Below, one piece after another: positions 9,057 through 17,525 of a stretch of 64,000 nucleotides of DNA. A program made the position numbers and the translations under genes. Under the pieces are notes generated by a model that saw only the letters and a program-made list of their open reading frames with translations, was not told the DNA's origin and did no database searches. The DNA is taken from contig JACKBV010000007.1 in NCBI GenBank assembly GCA_020634315.1, forward strand, positions 162,023 to 226,022. Reading direction: 5' to 3'. Origin of the DNA: Ardenticatenaceae bacterium (lineage in GTDB: Bacteria > Chloroflexota > Anaerolineae > Promineifilales > Promineifilaceae). Within the stretch, counting starts at the first letter, position 1, and each line of letters starts with the position of its first letter.

Positions 9057-9166
9057 AAGTCAACGGGTACATGAAGCATGATCAATGGGTACATAGAGCG
9101 TGATCAACGGGTATATGGATCATGATCAACGGGTATACGCTGCATGATCAACGGGTATATGCGTCA
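9057..9166. repeat. five tandem 22-bp iteron-like repeats
   Basis: Five units of exactly 22 bases begin at 9057, 9079, 9101, 9123 and 9145, with consensus TGATCAACGGGTAYAY followed by about six variable bases. Units 2-5 begin with the palindrome TGATCA; unit 1 is degenerate there (AAGTCA). The period equals about two helical turns, so repeated binding of a protein on one DNA face is plausible. Terminal repeats of an IS21-like element are an alternative. No transposase gene is adjacent. Confidence 0.8.
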
Positions 9167-9234
9167 AAAGCCAGCAAAGGGTTTTGTCATTAGCCTTATA
9201 AGGGTAGCCATATTTGCATGGACAGTTATTAGAA

Positions 9235-9265
9235 TTGCGGTCAACTGTAGGTGCGGTGTTATAAT
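9235..9265 (+). promoter_or_regulatory. promoter with -10 immediately upstream of the start codon
   Basis: TATAAT at 9260-9265 lies nine bases before the ATG at 9275, so the transcript would start at or very near the ATG and be essentially leaderless. A weak TTGCGG at 9235-9240 (19-base spacer) could be the -35. Confidence 0.45.
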
Positions 9266-9274
9266 CGCCACACT

Positions 9275-9553
9275 ATGTCTGAGTATATCGAAATTGACAC
9301 AGAACTAAGTGATGATGGGCAGCGCATGCACGTCTATACCAACCTTACTTTGGGTGAACGCGCTCAAGAATCTTACGCTTCACCGGCGGAAATGGAGGAA
9401 GGGTCTCCGTTGGTGCAAGCACTTGCCATTATTCCCGGTATCGTCGAACTGACCATCAGCGGCAGTGACATGCTCATCAGCAAAGAGGACGATGCTGATT
9501 GGTATGCGATTGTTGCCGATGTTTCCGCTGCCATCAAAGATTTTTTCCTGTAG
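9275..9553 (+). CDS. Nfu/NifU N-terminal-domain protein
   Basis: 92 residues resembling the stand-alone Nfu_N domain: an early beta strand with the pattern P-N-x-T, here YTNLTLGERAQESYASPAEMEEGSPLVQALAIIPGIVELTISGSDMLISKEDDADW, and a C-terminal helix AIVADVSAAIKDFF. In full-length Nfu this domain precedes the Fe-S scaffold CxxC domain; here there is no Cys at all, so it cannot carry a cluster alone. Role unknown, possibly in Fe-S trafficking. The start at 9275 is an ATG; the frame is open to a GTG at 9251 inside the promoter region. Confidence 0.65.
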   Translation: MSEYIEIDTELSDDGQRMHVYTNLTLGERAQESYASPAEMEEGSPLVQALAIIPGIVELTISGSDMLISKEDDADWYAIVADVSAAIKDFFL

Positions 9554-9645
9554 TTTAGAATGGAAAGCACACAACAATATCTGGCGCATGTGCAGAGGTT
9601 TACCCTGAAAATGCCTGGATGCCTCCTTTTGACGTTTAATAACCA

Positions 9646-11219
9646 ATGACTTCTTCTCGCCATCCATCTCCCCGCCTGATTCTTGCTGTCGTCGCCTTTG
9701 GCGTCTTTGTCGCTGCGGACGATTTGACGGTTGTTTCCACAATGCTGCGCCAGATCATCTTCGATCTGGAAATCCCCCTGCCACAAGGGTTAGACAAAGC
9801 CGCCTGGATTGTTAACGCTTACCTCATTGCCTATGTGGTGGTAATGCCGTTTGTTGGCCGTCTCAGCGACATCGTTGGTCGTCGCGCCGTTTATGTGGGG
9901 TCGCTGCTGCTCTTTCTCATTGGCTCCATTTGGGTGCCGCTGGCCCCTGATTTAAACAGCTTCATTGTGGGGCGTGTGCTGACAGCATTGGGCGGTGGCG
10001 CGATGGTGCCGGTGGCGATGGCGGTCATCGGTGATGTGTACGCGCCGCAGAAGCGGGCGACGGCAATGGGGACGTTGGGCGCGATTGATACGGCCGGTTG
10101 GGTTTGGGGGCCGTTGTACGGGGCGCTGTTGATTCGTTATCTCTCCTGGCAGTGGCAGTTTTACTTGAACATCCCGCTGAGTTTGATTGGTATTGTTGCC
10201 GCCTGGTGGGTGCTGCGCGATTTGCCACAGCCGACGCAGCGGGAACGGATTGATTGGCTGGGAACGGCCGTTCTCACGATCTCCCTCCTCTCCCTGAACA
10301 TCGCCCTCCTCAACAGCGGCGATGTCAGCAGCGCGGGCGGCTTTGCCAACCTGACAACCAACGAACCGACAAACACGGGCTGGCTGTATGCGGTAGCGGC
10401 CGTTTCCTTTGCCCTCTTCATCTGGATTGAGCGCCAGATCGCCAATAGCCCACAACGCCCACCCCACTCTTCTCTTCCCGCCACCCTCTTCTCCTTCCTC
10501 GCCGCACCGCCACTCATTGATCTCACCCTCTTTCGCCGTCGCAATTTTAGCCCGGCGATTCTAATCAACTTCCTGGTAGGCGGTGTGTTAATCATTGCGA
10601 TGGTTAATGTGCCGTTGGTGATCAATGTGTTGGAATATGACGTGGAAACGGCCGCTCTCACCAGCGGCTATCTGCTCAGCGGCATGACCGGAGCCATGGC
10701 GGTGGCCTCTTACCTGGGAGGGCGTTTCACCGAGCGGCTCAGTTATCGGCTGCCCACGCTGTTGGGGCTGGTTTTGTGCATTGTCGGCTTTGCGCTGATG
10801 GGCAGCAGTTGGGTTGTGGGCACACCCTACAGCGAAATGGCCTGGCAGCTCGTTATTTTGGGGCCGGGTTTGGCTTGGTGATTGCGCCAGTGGGAACGGC
10901 CGTTATCAACAGCGCCCCCGACACCCAACGCGGCATCGCCGCCAGCCTCGTCATCGTTTTGCGCCTGATGGGCATGAGCGTTGGCCTCTCCGGGCTTACC
11001 GCCTGGGGACTGCACCGCTTTGAAATTTTACGCACGCAAATCACCCTGCCCGACTTGCCTCTGGCTGACCCCGTTTACCAGCAAGCCATCGTCGATGGCC
11101 TGACCCAGGTGACTGTTCGTGTCCTGACCGAGACCTTTCTCGTTTCGGCCGTTATCGTTGCTGTCGCCAGCATCATTGGCCTGCGCCTGCACCGTGATCA
11201 GCAGTCAGAAACCGAATAG
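9646..11219 (+). CDS. MFS transporter, DHA2-like drug/H+ antiporter family (frameshifted)
   Basis: Multi-helix transporter of about 524 residues once repaired. The N-terminal half has motif A, GRLSDIVGRRAVY, between helices 2 and 3, and motif-C-like Gly-rich helix GTLGAIDTAGWVWGPLYG. Length and helix count suit a 14-helix DHA2-type exporter. The first frame stops at 10881 after ILGPGLAW. The second frame carries GAGFGLVIAPVGTAVINSAP and runs to 11219. Adding one G to the GGGG run at 10860-10863 joins them as ILGAGFGLVIAP, which is the expected helix. The break is therefore a one-base deletion, real or artefactual. Substrate unknown. Confidence 0.82.
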
Positions 11220-11413
11220 CTCGCAGAAACCATAATAAACCTTTGCATTTTGTCAAAGGCCAACAGCTGCCGATTACACATGCAATGTCTACAGCCGAAA
11301 GCGCACACCTGAACCGCAACCAACTACTCATTCAGTCAAAGCCCGTCAACAAACGATTCGTTTGCCTTCCCTTGCTCGACTTTGGAATCGCCGTAATCTA
11401 ACGTTCTTCTTAT

Positions 11414-11442
11414 TTGACGCTTATTTTTGCCCATGATATGAT
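11414..11442 (+). promoter_or_regulatory. sigma-70 promoter of the heat-shock operon
   Basis: TTGACG at 11414-11419, a 17-base spacer, and TATGAT at 11437-11442. The expected start near 11449 lies just before CIRCE, the usual geometry for HrcA repression. Confidence 0.85.
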
Positions 11443-11457
11443 ATTTGAAACCCCTGT

Positions 11458-11484
11458 TTAGCACTCATTATACAAGAGTGCTAA
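11458..11484 (+). promoter_or_regulatory. CIRCE operator (HrcA-binding site)
   Basis: Exact CIRCE: TTAGCACTC, nine-base spacer, GAGTGCTAA, with no mismatch to the canonical element. HrcA binding here represses the hrcA-grpE-dnaK-dnaJ genes at normal temperature. Confidence 0.97.
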
Positions 11485-11510
11485 ACGAGGCGATTAGAAA
11501 CCAGTTACCA

Positions 11511-11731
11511 GGAGACTAGTAACAGTATTCAGTAATCAGTATCCAATTATCAGCAAGGGGTGATTCTAACCAAGCTCCCTTGAAAATAACCTCCCGGAGG
11601 TTATCAATGGCAGGCTCGCCGCATGAGACGAACCTCCGGGAGGTTGGCTTTCATTCGTGGTGGTGTGCCACCATTCATGAAATCTCCACTGAAAATGAAT
11701 GACTGATTACTGATAACCGGCACTAGTCTCC
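11511..11731. repeat. 221-bp element with 30-bp terminal inverted repeats in the hrcA leader
   Basis: The left arm (11511-11540, starting GGAGACTAGT) and right arm (11702-11731, ending ACTAGTCTCC) match at 25 of 30 positions as reverse complements. Nested inside are the 58-bp repeat at 11588-11645 and a hairpin around 11659-11679 (GGTGGTGTGCCACC). It encodes nothing and looks like a MITE-type insertion that would fold into a long hairpin in the mRNA. Confidence 0.7.
11588..11645. repeat. 58-bp dispersed inverted repeat, copy 1
   Basis: AACCTCCCGGAGGTT at 11588-11602 and its exact reverse complement at 11631-11645 flank a 28-base centre containing GGCTCGCCGCATGAGA. The copy at 19803-19860 has the same length, with about four differences. 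Confidence 0.85.
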
Positions 11732-11756
11732 GATTCTGTAACGTGACAAGATAAGC

Positions 11757-12821
11757 ATGTTTCCTTCACTAACGGAACGTCAGGAATACATTCTAAGCCT
11801 GGTCATACAAAGTCACATCTCGTCGGGTCGTCCCATTGGCTCCAAAACATTGGTAGATGAGTTCGACCTGGACGTGAGTTCTGCGACCGTGCGCAACGAG
11901 ATGGCCCTTCTCAGTGAATTAGGGTACGTGGTGCAATTGCACACATCTGCGGGACGTGTGCCCAGCGTGATGGGCTACCGCTACTTTGTGCAAAAGCTGC
12001 TTGGCGAATTTCATCTGCCCTATCATGAACAGCAGATGATCAGCCACCAATTCCATCAGGCACGACTGGATTTGAGCCAATGGATGCAATTGGCGGCCGC
12101 TATCCTGGCACGCACCTCGCAGGGAGCCAGTTTTGTCACAATGCCACAGCCGTACCAGAACCGATTTAAGCATATTCAGCTTATCTCGACCCAGGGGCGT
12201 CTCGTCTTAATGATCCTGGTACTCTTTGGCGGCTCGGTGAAGCAGCAAATGTTGACTCTGGCCGAACCATTGCCACAAGCACGATTAAGTGTGGCTGCCA
12301 ATCGGCTTAATACGCTCTTTGAAAATGCCGGGTATGATGATATTGCCAGCCGCCTCAGTCAGCTGGACACGCTGGAAAATGAAGTGGCCCGCCTTGTGTT
12401 GGATGTGCTGCGACGGACTGATGAACGGCCGTTTGCCAATATCTATCGTGATGGCCTGGTCAACATTCTCGAAGACGAAGGCACACGCCAGGCGGTGCGC
12501 GTGCTCGAAGAACGCACGCTGTTAGCCAATGTGCTGAATGAAACCCAAACGCCCGATATACGCGGGGTGCAGGTTGTCATTGGCGGCGACGGCCGTTGGG
12601 AAGAATTAAAAGATTGCACCATTATCCTTTCGCGCTATGGTGTGATGGAACAATTTACAGGCACGGTTGCTGTCATTGGGCCAATGCGTATGCCTTACGG
12701 CCGTAACGTAGCCGCCGTGCGCTATGTCGCTGATTTAATGAGCAATTTCCTTGGCGAATACTACCTGGAAGCGCCAAAACCAGAACCTATACACAATGAT
12801 GAGGTAGGAACAAGTGAGTGA
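11757..12821 (+). CDS. hrcA: heat-inducible transcription repressor HrcA
   Basis: 354 residues, normal for HrcA. The N-terminal winged helix is clear (LTERQEYILSLVIQSHI, then SSATVRNEMALLSELGYVVQ and HTSAGRVPSVMGYRYFV). The GAF-like middle and C-terminal dimerisation regions follow (VVIGGDGRWEELKDCTIILSRYG, GTVAVIGPMRMPYGRNVAAVRYVADLMS). It represses its own operon through the CIRCE at 11458. Its end overlaps the GTG start of grpE by eight bases, implying translational coupling. Confidence 0.97.
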   Translation: MFPSLTERQEYILSLVIQSHISSGRPIGSKTLVDEFDLDVSSATVRNEMALLSELGYVVQLHTSAGRVPSVMGYRYFVQKLLGEFHLPYHEQQMISHQFHQARLDLSQWMQLAAAILARTSQGASFVTMPQPYQNRFKHIQLISTQGRLVLMILVLFGGSVKQQMLTLAEPLPQARLSVAANRLNTLFENAGYDDIASRLSQLDTLENEVARLVLDVLRRTDERPFANIYRDGLVNILEDEGTRQAVRVLEERTLLANVLNETQTPDIRGVQVVIGGDGRWEELKDCTIILSRYGVMEQFTGTVAVIGPMRMPYGRNVAAVRYVADLMSNFLGEYYLEAPKPEPIHNDEVGTSE

Positions 12822-13374
12822 CGAAAATTTGCAAGAAAAAGACCCGTTAGACGCTGCTGCCGATGCAGCAGACACAGGGGCTAATGGAGCGGAAACGGCC
12901 GTTGCCGATTCCCCACCCACCCTCGAAGAACAATTACAAACAGCCCAAGCCGAAGCCGCCAAAAATTACGATGGCTGGCTGCGTGCCCAAGCTGAACTAT
13001 CCAACGCGCGCAAACGTTTTGAAAAACAGCAAGCGGACGCCTACACAAACGCCACCGCCGCTGTCATCAAAAAGCTGCTGCCCGTTCTGGATGATTTTCA
13101 ACGCGCTATGGAAAACGCCCCCACCAACATCCAAGAAGATAGTTGGTTTGAAGGCATTATCCTGGTACAGCGCAAATTAAACAGCATCCTTGAAAGCTTT
13201 AACGTGGAACCCATCGTTGCAGTCGGGCAACCCTTTGACCCCAATCTGCACGAGGCCATTATGCAAGAAGAATCAGACACCTATGAAAGCGGTGTTGTCA
13301 CCCGCGAACTGCAAAAAGGATACAAATTAGGCGACCGCGTCATCCGGCCCACGCTGGTAAACGTGGCTGCGTAA
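12814..13374 (+). CDS. grpE: nucleotide exchange factor GrpE
   Basis: 186 residues. An acidic, disordered N-terminus (about 1-40) is followed by the long coiled-coil (LEEQLQTAQAEAAKNYDGWLRAQAELSNARKRFEKQQ) and the C-terminal beta domain with the family motif LVQRKLNSILESFNVEPI and VVTRELQKGYKLGDRVIRPTLVNVA. It releases ADP from DnaK. The start is GTG at 12814 inside the end of hrcA; the first residues MSDENLQEKDP and the overlap support it. Confidence 0.95.
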   Translation: MSDENLQEKDPLDAAADAADTGANGAETAVADSPPTLEEQLQTAQAEAAKNYDGWLRAQAELSNARKRFEKQQADAYTNATAAVIKKLLPVLDDFQRAMENAPTNIQEDSWFEGIILVQRKLNSILESFNVEPIVAVGQPFDPNLHEAIMQEESDTYESGVVTRELQKGYKLGDRVIRPTLVNVAA

Positions 13375-13391
13375 GAGGTAAAAACAAAAAC

Positions 13392-15278
13392 ATGGGCAAA
13401 ATAATTGGTATAGACCTAGGAACAACCAACTCTGTCGCCGCCGTCATGGAAGGTGGCGAACCTGTCGTCATTCCCAGCGCGGAAGGCAGCCGTCTCTTCC
13501 CCTCCATTGTGGCCGTCAACCCCAAAACAGGGGAACGCCTGGTGGGCCAGGTTGCCAAACGGCAAGCTGTCATCAATCCCCTTAACACCATTTATTCGGT
13601 GAAACGCTTCATGGGGCGCAAATATGACGATTCGGCCGTGGCACGGGCACGCACATACGTCCCCTATGAGGTGCGCAAAGCACCCAATGGCGACATACGC
13701 GTTCTCATGAACGAGCGTGAATATTCACCGCCAGAAGTTTCCGCCATGATTCTGCAAAAGATTAAGACGGATGCAGAAGCTTACCTGGGACAACCTATTA
13801 CCCAGGCGGTTATCACCGTGCCCGCTTATTTCAATGACAGTCAGCGTCAAGCCACCAAAGATGCAGGCAAAATCGCCGGGTTGGAAGTGCTGCGTATCGT
13901 CAATGAACCGACCGCCTCTTCTCTGGCTTATGGTCTGGGCAGCAACAAAGACGAAGTGATTGCCGTCTATGATCTGGGTGGTGGCACCTTCGACATCTCC
14001 ATTTTGGAAGTTGGCGATGGTGTGTTCGAGGTAAAGTCTACCAATGGCGACACCTTCCTGGGTGGCGATGACTTTGACCAGAAAATCATTGATTGGGCCG
14101 CCGAGCAATTCAAAATGCAAGAAGGTATTGACCTGCGCAATGACCGTCAAGCATTGCAGCGTTTGAAGGAAGCGTCCGAAAAAGCAAAAATCGAACTGTC
14201 CACAACCATGCAGTCCGAGTTGAACCTGCCTTACATCACCGCCGATGCGGCCGGCCCAAAACATCTAAACCTGACCTTAACACGCGCCAAGTTGGAACAG
14301 TTAACCGAAGACCTGGTCAAACGTTCCATTGAGCCATGTCGCCAGGCATTGAAAGATGCTGGCTTAAACACCTCTGAAATCACCCAGGTTGTGCTGGTTG
14401 GCGGTATGACGCGTATGCCCGCTATCCAGGAAGCCGTGAAGAAGTTCTTTGGGCGTGAACCGCACAAGGGTGTGAATCCGGACGAGGTCGTTGGGCTGGG
14501 TGCCGCCATTCAAGCTGGTGTGTTGGGTGGCGATGTTAAGGATGTGCTGCTGCTCGACGTGACCCCGCTGACGCTGGGCATCGAAACGTTGGGCGGCGTA
14601 GCCACCCCTCTCATTGAACGCAATACAACTATCCCCACCAAGAAGAGCCAGATTTTCTCGACGGCGGCGGATAGCCAAACGCAAGTAGAAATTCATGTCA
14701 CCCAAGGCGAACGTCCTATGGCGGCTGATAACAAGAGCCTGGGCCGCTTTATCCTCGATGGCATTCCCCCCGCACCGCGCGGTGTGCCGCAAATTGAAGT
14801 GACGTTTGACATCAATGCGGATGGTATTTTGAATGTCAGCGCCAAGGATAAGGCTACGGGGCGCGAACAGGCGATGCAGATTATTCCTTCCAGCGGTTTA
14901 AGCGACTCGGAAATCGAGAAAATGGTGACAGACGCGGAACAACATGCCGCCGATGACATGAAACGGAAGGAAGAGGTTGAAGCACGCAACACGGCCGATT
15001 CGGCCGTGTACAGCGCCGAGAAGTTCCTTGCCGACAATGGCGCGAATATTCCAGAATCACAAAAAGCGGCCGTACAAAGCCAGATTGACGCCGTTAAACA
15101 AGCCTTACAAAACAATGACATCCCTGGCATGCAGTCGTCTGTGCAGCAGTTGCAAATGGTGATGCAACAAGCGGGCGCGGCCATGTACCAACAAGGGCAA
15201 GGTGCCGATGGCCCAACACCTGGTGGTGATGGTGCCGGTTCTGACGAAGATGTCATTGAAGGCGAATTCAGTGACTGA
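13392..15278 (+). CDS. dnaK: chaperone DnaK (Hsp70)
   Basis: 628 residues. The ATPase domain has GIDLGTTNS (residues 6-14), VITVPAYFNDSQRQATKDAG, DLGGGTFDISIL and VLVGGMTRMPAIQ. The substrate domain begins near 390 (LLLDVTPLTLGIETLGG), and the tail is Gly/Gln-rich, ending DVIEGEFSD, a variant of the usual acidic C-terminus. It works with GrpE just upstream and DnaJ downstream. ATG at 13392, 17 bases after grpE, in the HrcA-controlled operon. Over this gene the AACGGCCGTT palindrome is absent in its perfect form. Confidence 0.98.
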   Translation: MGKIIGIDLGTTNSVAAVMEGGEPVVIPSAEGSRLFPSIVAVNPKTGERLVGQVAKRQAVINPLNTIYSVKRFMGRKYDDSAVARARTYVPYEVRKAPNGDIRVLMNEREYSPPEVSAMILQKIKTDAEAYLGQPITQAVITVPAYFNDSQRQATKDAGKIAGLEVLRIVNEPTASSLAYGLGSNKDEVIAVYDLGGGTFDISILEVGDGVFEVKSTNGDTFLGGDDFDQKIIDWAAEQFKMQEGIDLRNDRQALQRLKEASEKAKIELSTTMQSELNLPYITADAAGPKHLNLTLTRAKLEQLTEDLVKRSIEPCRQALKDAGLNTSEITQVVLVGGMTRMPAIQEAVKKFFGREPHKGVNPDEVVGLGAAIQAGVLGGDVKDVLLLDVTPLTLGIETLGGVATPLIERNTTIPTKKSQIFSTAADSQTQVEIHVTQGERPMAADNKSLGRFILDGIPPAPRGVPQIEVTFDINADGILNVSAKDKATGREQAMQIIPSSGLSDSEIEKMVTDAEQHAADDMKRKEEVEARNTADSAVYSAEKFLADNGANIPESQKAAVQSQIDAVKQALQNNDIPGMQSSVQQLQMVMQQAGAAMYQQGQGADGPTPGGDGAGSDEDVIEGEFSD

Positions 15279-15304
15279 TAATCTTTATCGTTTGTTTTAA
15301 TATT

Positions 15305-15361
15305 GCGTATTGCGTATTGTGTATTCTGTCTTTGTTGACGAATACGCAATACGCAGTACGC
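15305..15361 (+). repeat. imperfect inverted repeat upstream of dnaJ
   Basis: GCGTATTGCGTATTGTGTATTC at 15305-15326 pairs with 15340-15361 at 20 of 22 positions, with a 13-base loop. It lies in the dnaK-dnaJ gap, ending 11 bases before the dnaJ ATG, and could tune dnaJ translation or protect the upstream mRNA end. It is not a classic terminator since no U-run follows. Confidence 0.6.
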
Positions 15362-15372
15362 TTTACGTGTTT

Positions 15373-16533
15373 ATGGCTACCAAACGAGATTACTACGATG
15401 TGTTAGGCGTTCAACGCAGCGCCTCCAAAGAAGAGTTGAAGAAGGCATACCGCAAGCTGGCACGGCAGTATCATCCTGATGTGAACAAAGAGGATGATGC
15501 CAGTGAACGCTTCAAAGAGATCAATGAAGCGTATGAGGTGTTGTCTGATGATAATAAGCGCACCATTTATGACCAATATGGTCATGCAGGCATGTCAAAT
15601 GGTGGCGCTGGCTTCTCCGGTTTTGAAGGGTTTGGCAGTGTTGCCGACATCTTTGAAGAGTTTTTTGGCGCTGGATTTGGCAGCGGCGGGGGACGGCGAC
15701 GACGGCAAGGGCCACGACGTGGGTCTGATTTGCGCTATGATTTACGCATCTCGTTTGAAGAGGCTGTTTTTGGCGTAGAGAAAGATGTCAGCATCACTCG
15801 TCCTGAAATTTGCGGCGAATGCAATGGCACTGGCGCAGAACCGGGGACGTCACCGGAGCGGTGTAACGCATGCAATGGCAGCGGCGAAGTACGACGTGTG
15901 CAGCAATCTATTCTAGGTTCGTTTGTGAATGTGACCACCTGCCCCAATTGTCAGGGAACGGGGGAAATGATCACAAAGCCATGCCAGACGTGTAACGGCC
16001 GTAAACAAATCCAAAACACCCGCACCATCAAAGTCAAAATTCCGGCCGGGGTAGACAACGATACACAAATTCGCCTTACAGGCGAAGGCGGCCCCGGCGT
16101 CAATGGCGGCCCTCCTGGCAATCTCTACGTCGTCATCTATGTGAAAAAGCACGACTTTTTCCAACGACGCGGCGATGACATTTTCCTTGACTTGCAAATC
16201 AATGTTGCGCAAGCAGCGTTGGGTGACGAGGTTGTTGTGCCAACCATTGATGGAGAGGAAAAACTAACCATCACGCCCGGCACACAATCAGGCACCGTCT
16301 TCCGGTTGCGTGGCAAAGGTGTGCCGCGCCTGGATCGCAGCGGTCGCGGCGCACATGTGGGACGCGGCGACCAGCATGTGATTATCCAGGTTGCCATTCC
16401 CCAACATTTAACTGAGCAGCAGAAAAAATTATTCCAGGATTTGTCGCGCACATTGGGCAAAGAGGTTGTGCCGCAACAAAAAGGATTCCTGGATCAACTA
16501 AAAGACACGTTAGGCGACGTATTTGGACGGTAA
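15373..16533 (+). CDS. dnaJ: co-chaperone DnaJ (Hsp40)
   Basis: 386 residues, class A DnaJ. The J domain (1-70) has the HPD motif (QYHPDVNKE), followed by a Gly/Phe region (GGAGFSGFEGFGS) and the zinc domain with four modules: CGECNGTG, CNACNGSG, CPNCQGTG and CQTCNGRK. It stimulates DnaK ATPase and delivers clients. The ATG at 15373 starts the canonical MATKRDYYDVLG; the frame remains open to 15310 but that part is the hairpin DNA. Confidence 0.97.
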   Translation: MATKRDYYDVLGVQRSASKEELKKAYRKLARQYHPDVNKEDDASERFKEINEAYEVLSDDNKRTIYDQYGHAGMSNGGAGFSGFEGFGSVADIFEEFFGAGFGSGGGRRRRQGPRRGSDLRYDLRISFEEAVFGVEKDVSITRPEICGECNGTGAEPGTSPERCNACNGSGEVRRVQQSILGSFVNVTTCPNCQGTGEMITKPCQTCNGRKQIQNTRTIKVKIPAGVDNDTQIRLTGEGGPGVNGGPPGNLYVVIYVKKHDFFQRRGDDIFLDLQINVAQAALGDEVVVPTIDGEEKLTITPGTQSGTVFRLRGKGVPRLDRSGRGAHVGRGDQHVIIQVAIPQHLTEQQKKLFQDLSRTLGKEVVPQQKGFLDQLKDTLGDVFGR

Positions 16534-16536
16534 AAA

Positions 16537-17457
16537 ATGTATTGGCTAGAAGTTAGCGTGATTACCGATGGCGAAGCCGCCGAGGCCGTGGCAGAAGTGC
16601 TGCGGCCTTTTGCTTATCAAGAAGGCGTTGTGCTGGAGCAGTTGGGTGACATGGAGAATCTCGATCCGAATGCCTTGGAACCCAATGTCACCGTTAAAAT
16701 TTACTTGCCTGAGGATCGTGATACGCCTGCATTGCGTCAGCGGCTGGAAGAAATTTTGTATCATATGGGGCGTCTTTACCCCATTCCCCCGCCCACATTC
16801 CGCAAGCTACAAGAGGAAGATTGGGCCAATGCCTGGAAAGCGCATTATCACCCGTTTCGCATTGGGCGACGCATTTGGATTCAACCAAGTTGGTTAAATG
16901 CGGATGAGCAAGAACTAGCAAACGCTGATTTACAACCAGATGACGTGGTGTTGACGCTCGACCCAGGGATGGCTTTTGGGACGGGAACACATCCCACGAC
17001 GCAAATGTGCCTGCAAGCGCTAGAGGATATTGTTCAGCCCGGCATGTCTGTGCTTGATGTGGGGACGGGTTCCGGGATATTGGCGATTGCTGCGGGCAAG
17101 TTGGGGGCAGCAAAGTTGTGGGGGATGGATACGGATGATGTGGCGGTGAAAACGGCCGTTTCCAATGCCCAACAAAACAATATTCACCACTTCCATGCCT
17201 GGCAAGGGACATTGGCGACTGTGAACGAACGGGACTGGGATGTGGTTGTGGTTAATATTTTGGCTCCCGTAATCATCGCCTTGCTGCAAGAAGATGGATT
17301 AATGTCTTATGTTGCGGGAAACGGCCGTCTCATCCTCAGCGGTATTATTGAGGAACAGGCAGAAGGTGTGGAAACGGCCGTAATTGCCGCTGGTGGACAA
17401 ATTCTGCAAAAACTAACCGTGCGTGACTGGGTTGCATTTATCGCTACCTGGGCATAA
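16537..17457 (+). CDS. prmA: ribosomal protein L11 methyltransferase
   Basis: 306 residues. Methylates L11 using S-adenosylmethionine. Family motifs are DWANAWKAHYHPFRIG (around 95), LDPGMAFGTGTHPTTQMCLQALE (around 140) and the SAM loop VLDVGTGSGILAIAA (around 170), followed by VVVNILAPVI. It starts three bases after the dnaJ stop, so it is probably the last gene of the heat-shock transcript, a common arrangement after dnaJ. Confidence 0.95.
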   Translation: MYWLEVSVITDGEAAEAVAEVLRPFAYQEGVVLEQLGDMENLDPNALEPNVTVKIYLPEDRDTPALRQRLEEILYHMGRLYPIPPPTFRKLQEEDWANAWKAHYHPFRIGRRIWIQPSWLNADEQELANADLQPDDVVLTLDPGMAFGTGTHPTTQMCLQALEDIVQPGMSVLDVGTGSGILAIAAGKLGAAKLWGMDTDDVAVKTAVSNAQQNNIHHFHAWQGTLATVNERDWDVVVVNILAPVIIALLQEDGLMSYVAGNGRLILSGIIEEQAEGVETAVIAAGGQILQKLTVRDWVAFIATWA

Positions 17458-17460
17458 AAA

Positions 17461-17493
17461 AACGCCACAACAGATGAAATCTATTGTGGCGTT
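17461..17493 (-). terminator. intrinsic terminator of rpsA-infA
   Basis: Perfect 10-bp arms, AACGCCACAA (17461-17470) and TTGTGGCGTT (17484-17493), with an additional AGAT/ATCT inner pairing. On the minus strand it is followed by a run of seven T, so it terminates the infA transcript; it may also stop prmA. Confidence 0.9.
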
Positions 17494-17525
17494 ACAAATC
17501 CTATTTTTGCTGAAGAGCCTGACTA

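Larger units (their letters stand above)
8907..9274. other. divergent intergenic region with a small hairpin and an iteron-like array
   Basis: No gene seen. It holds a 9-bp inverted repeat (AAATGGTAA at 8950-8958 and TTACCATTT at 8971-8979), the 22-bp repeats at 9057-9166, and the promoter of the Nfu-N gene at its right end. Confidence 0.6.
11220..11756. other. intergenic region and hrcA leader
   Basis: Bases 11220-11413 hold no gene, only a 15-bp palindrome, CAAACGATTCGTTTG at 11350-11364. From 11414 onward it holds the heat-shock promoter, CIRCE and a long inverted-repeat element, giving hrcA an mRNA leader of about 300 bases. Confidence 0.7.

Noticed and set aside
9057..9166. Possible CRISPR array
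   Set aside because: The repeats are tandem with only a few variable bases between cores, far too short for spacers, and no cas genes are present.
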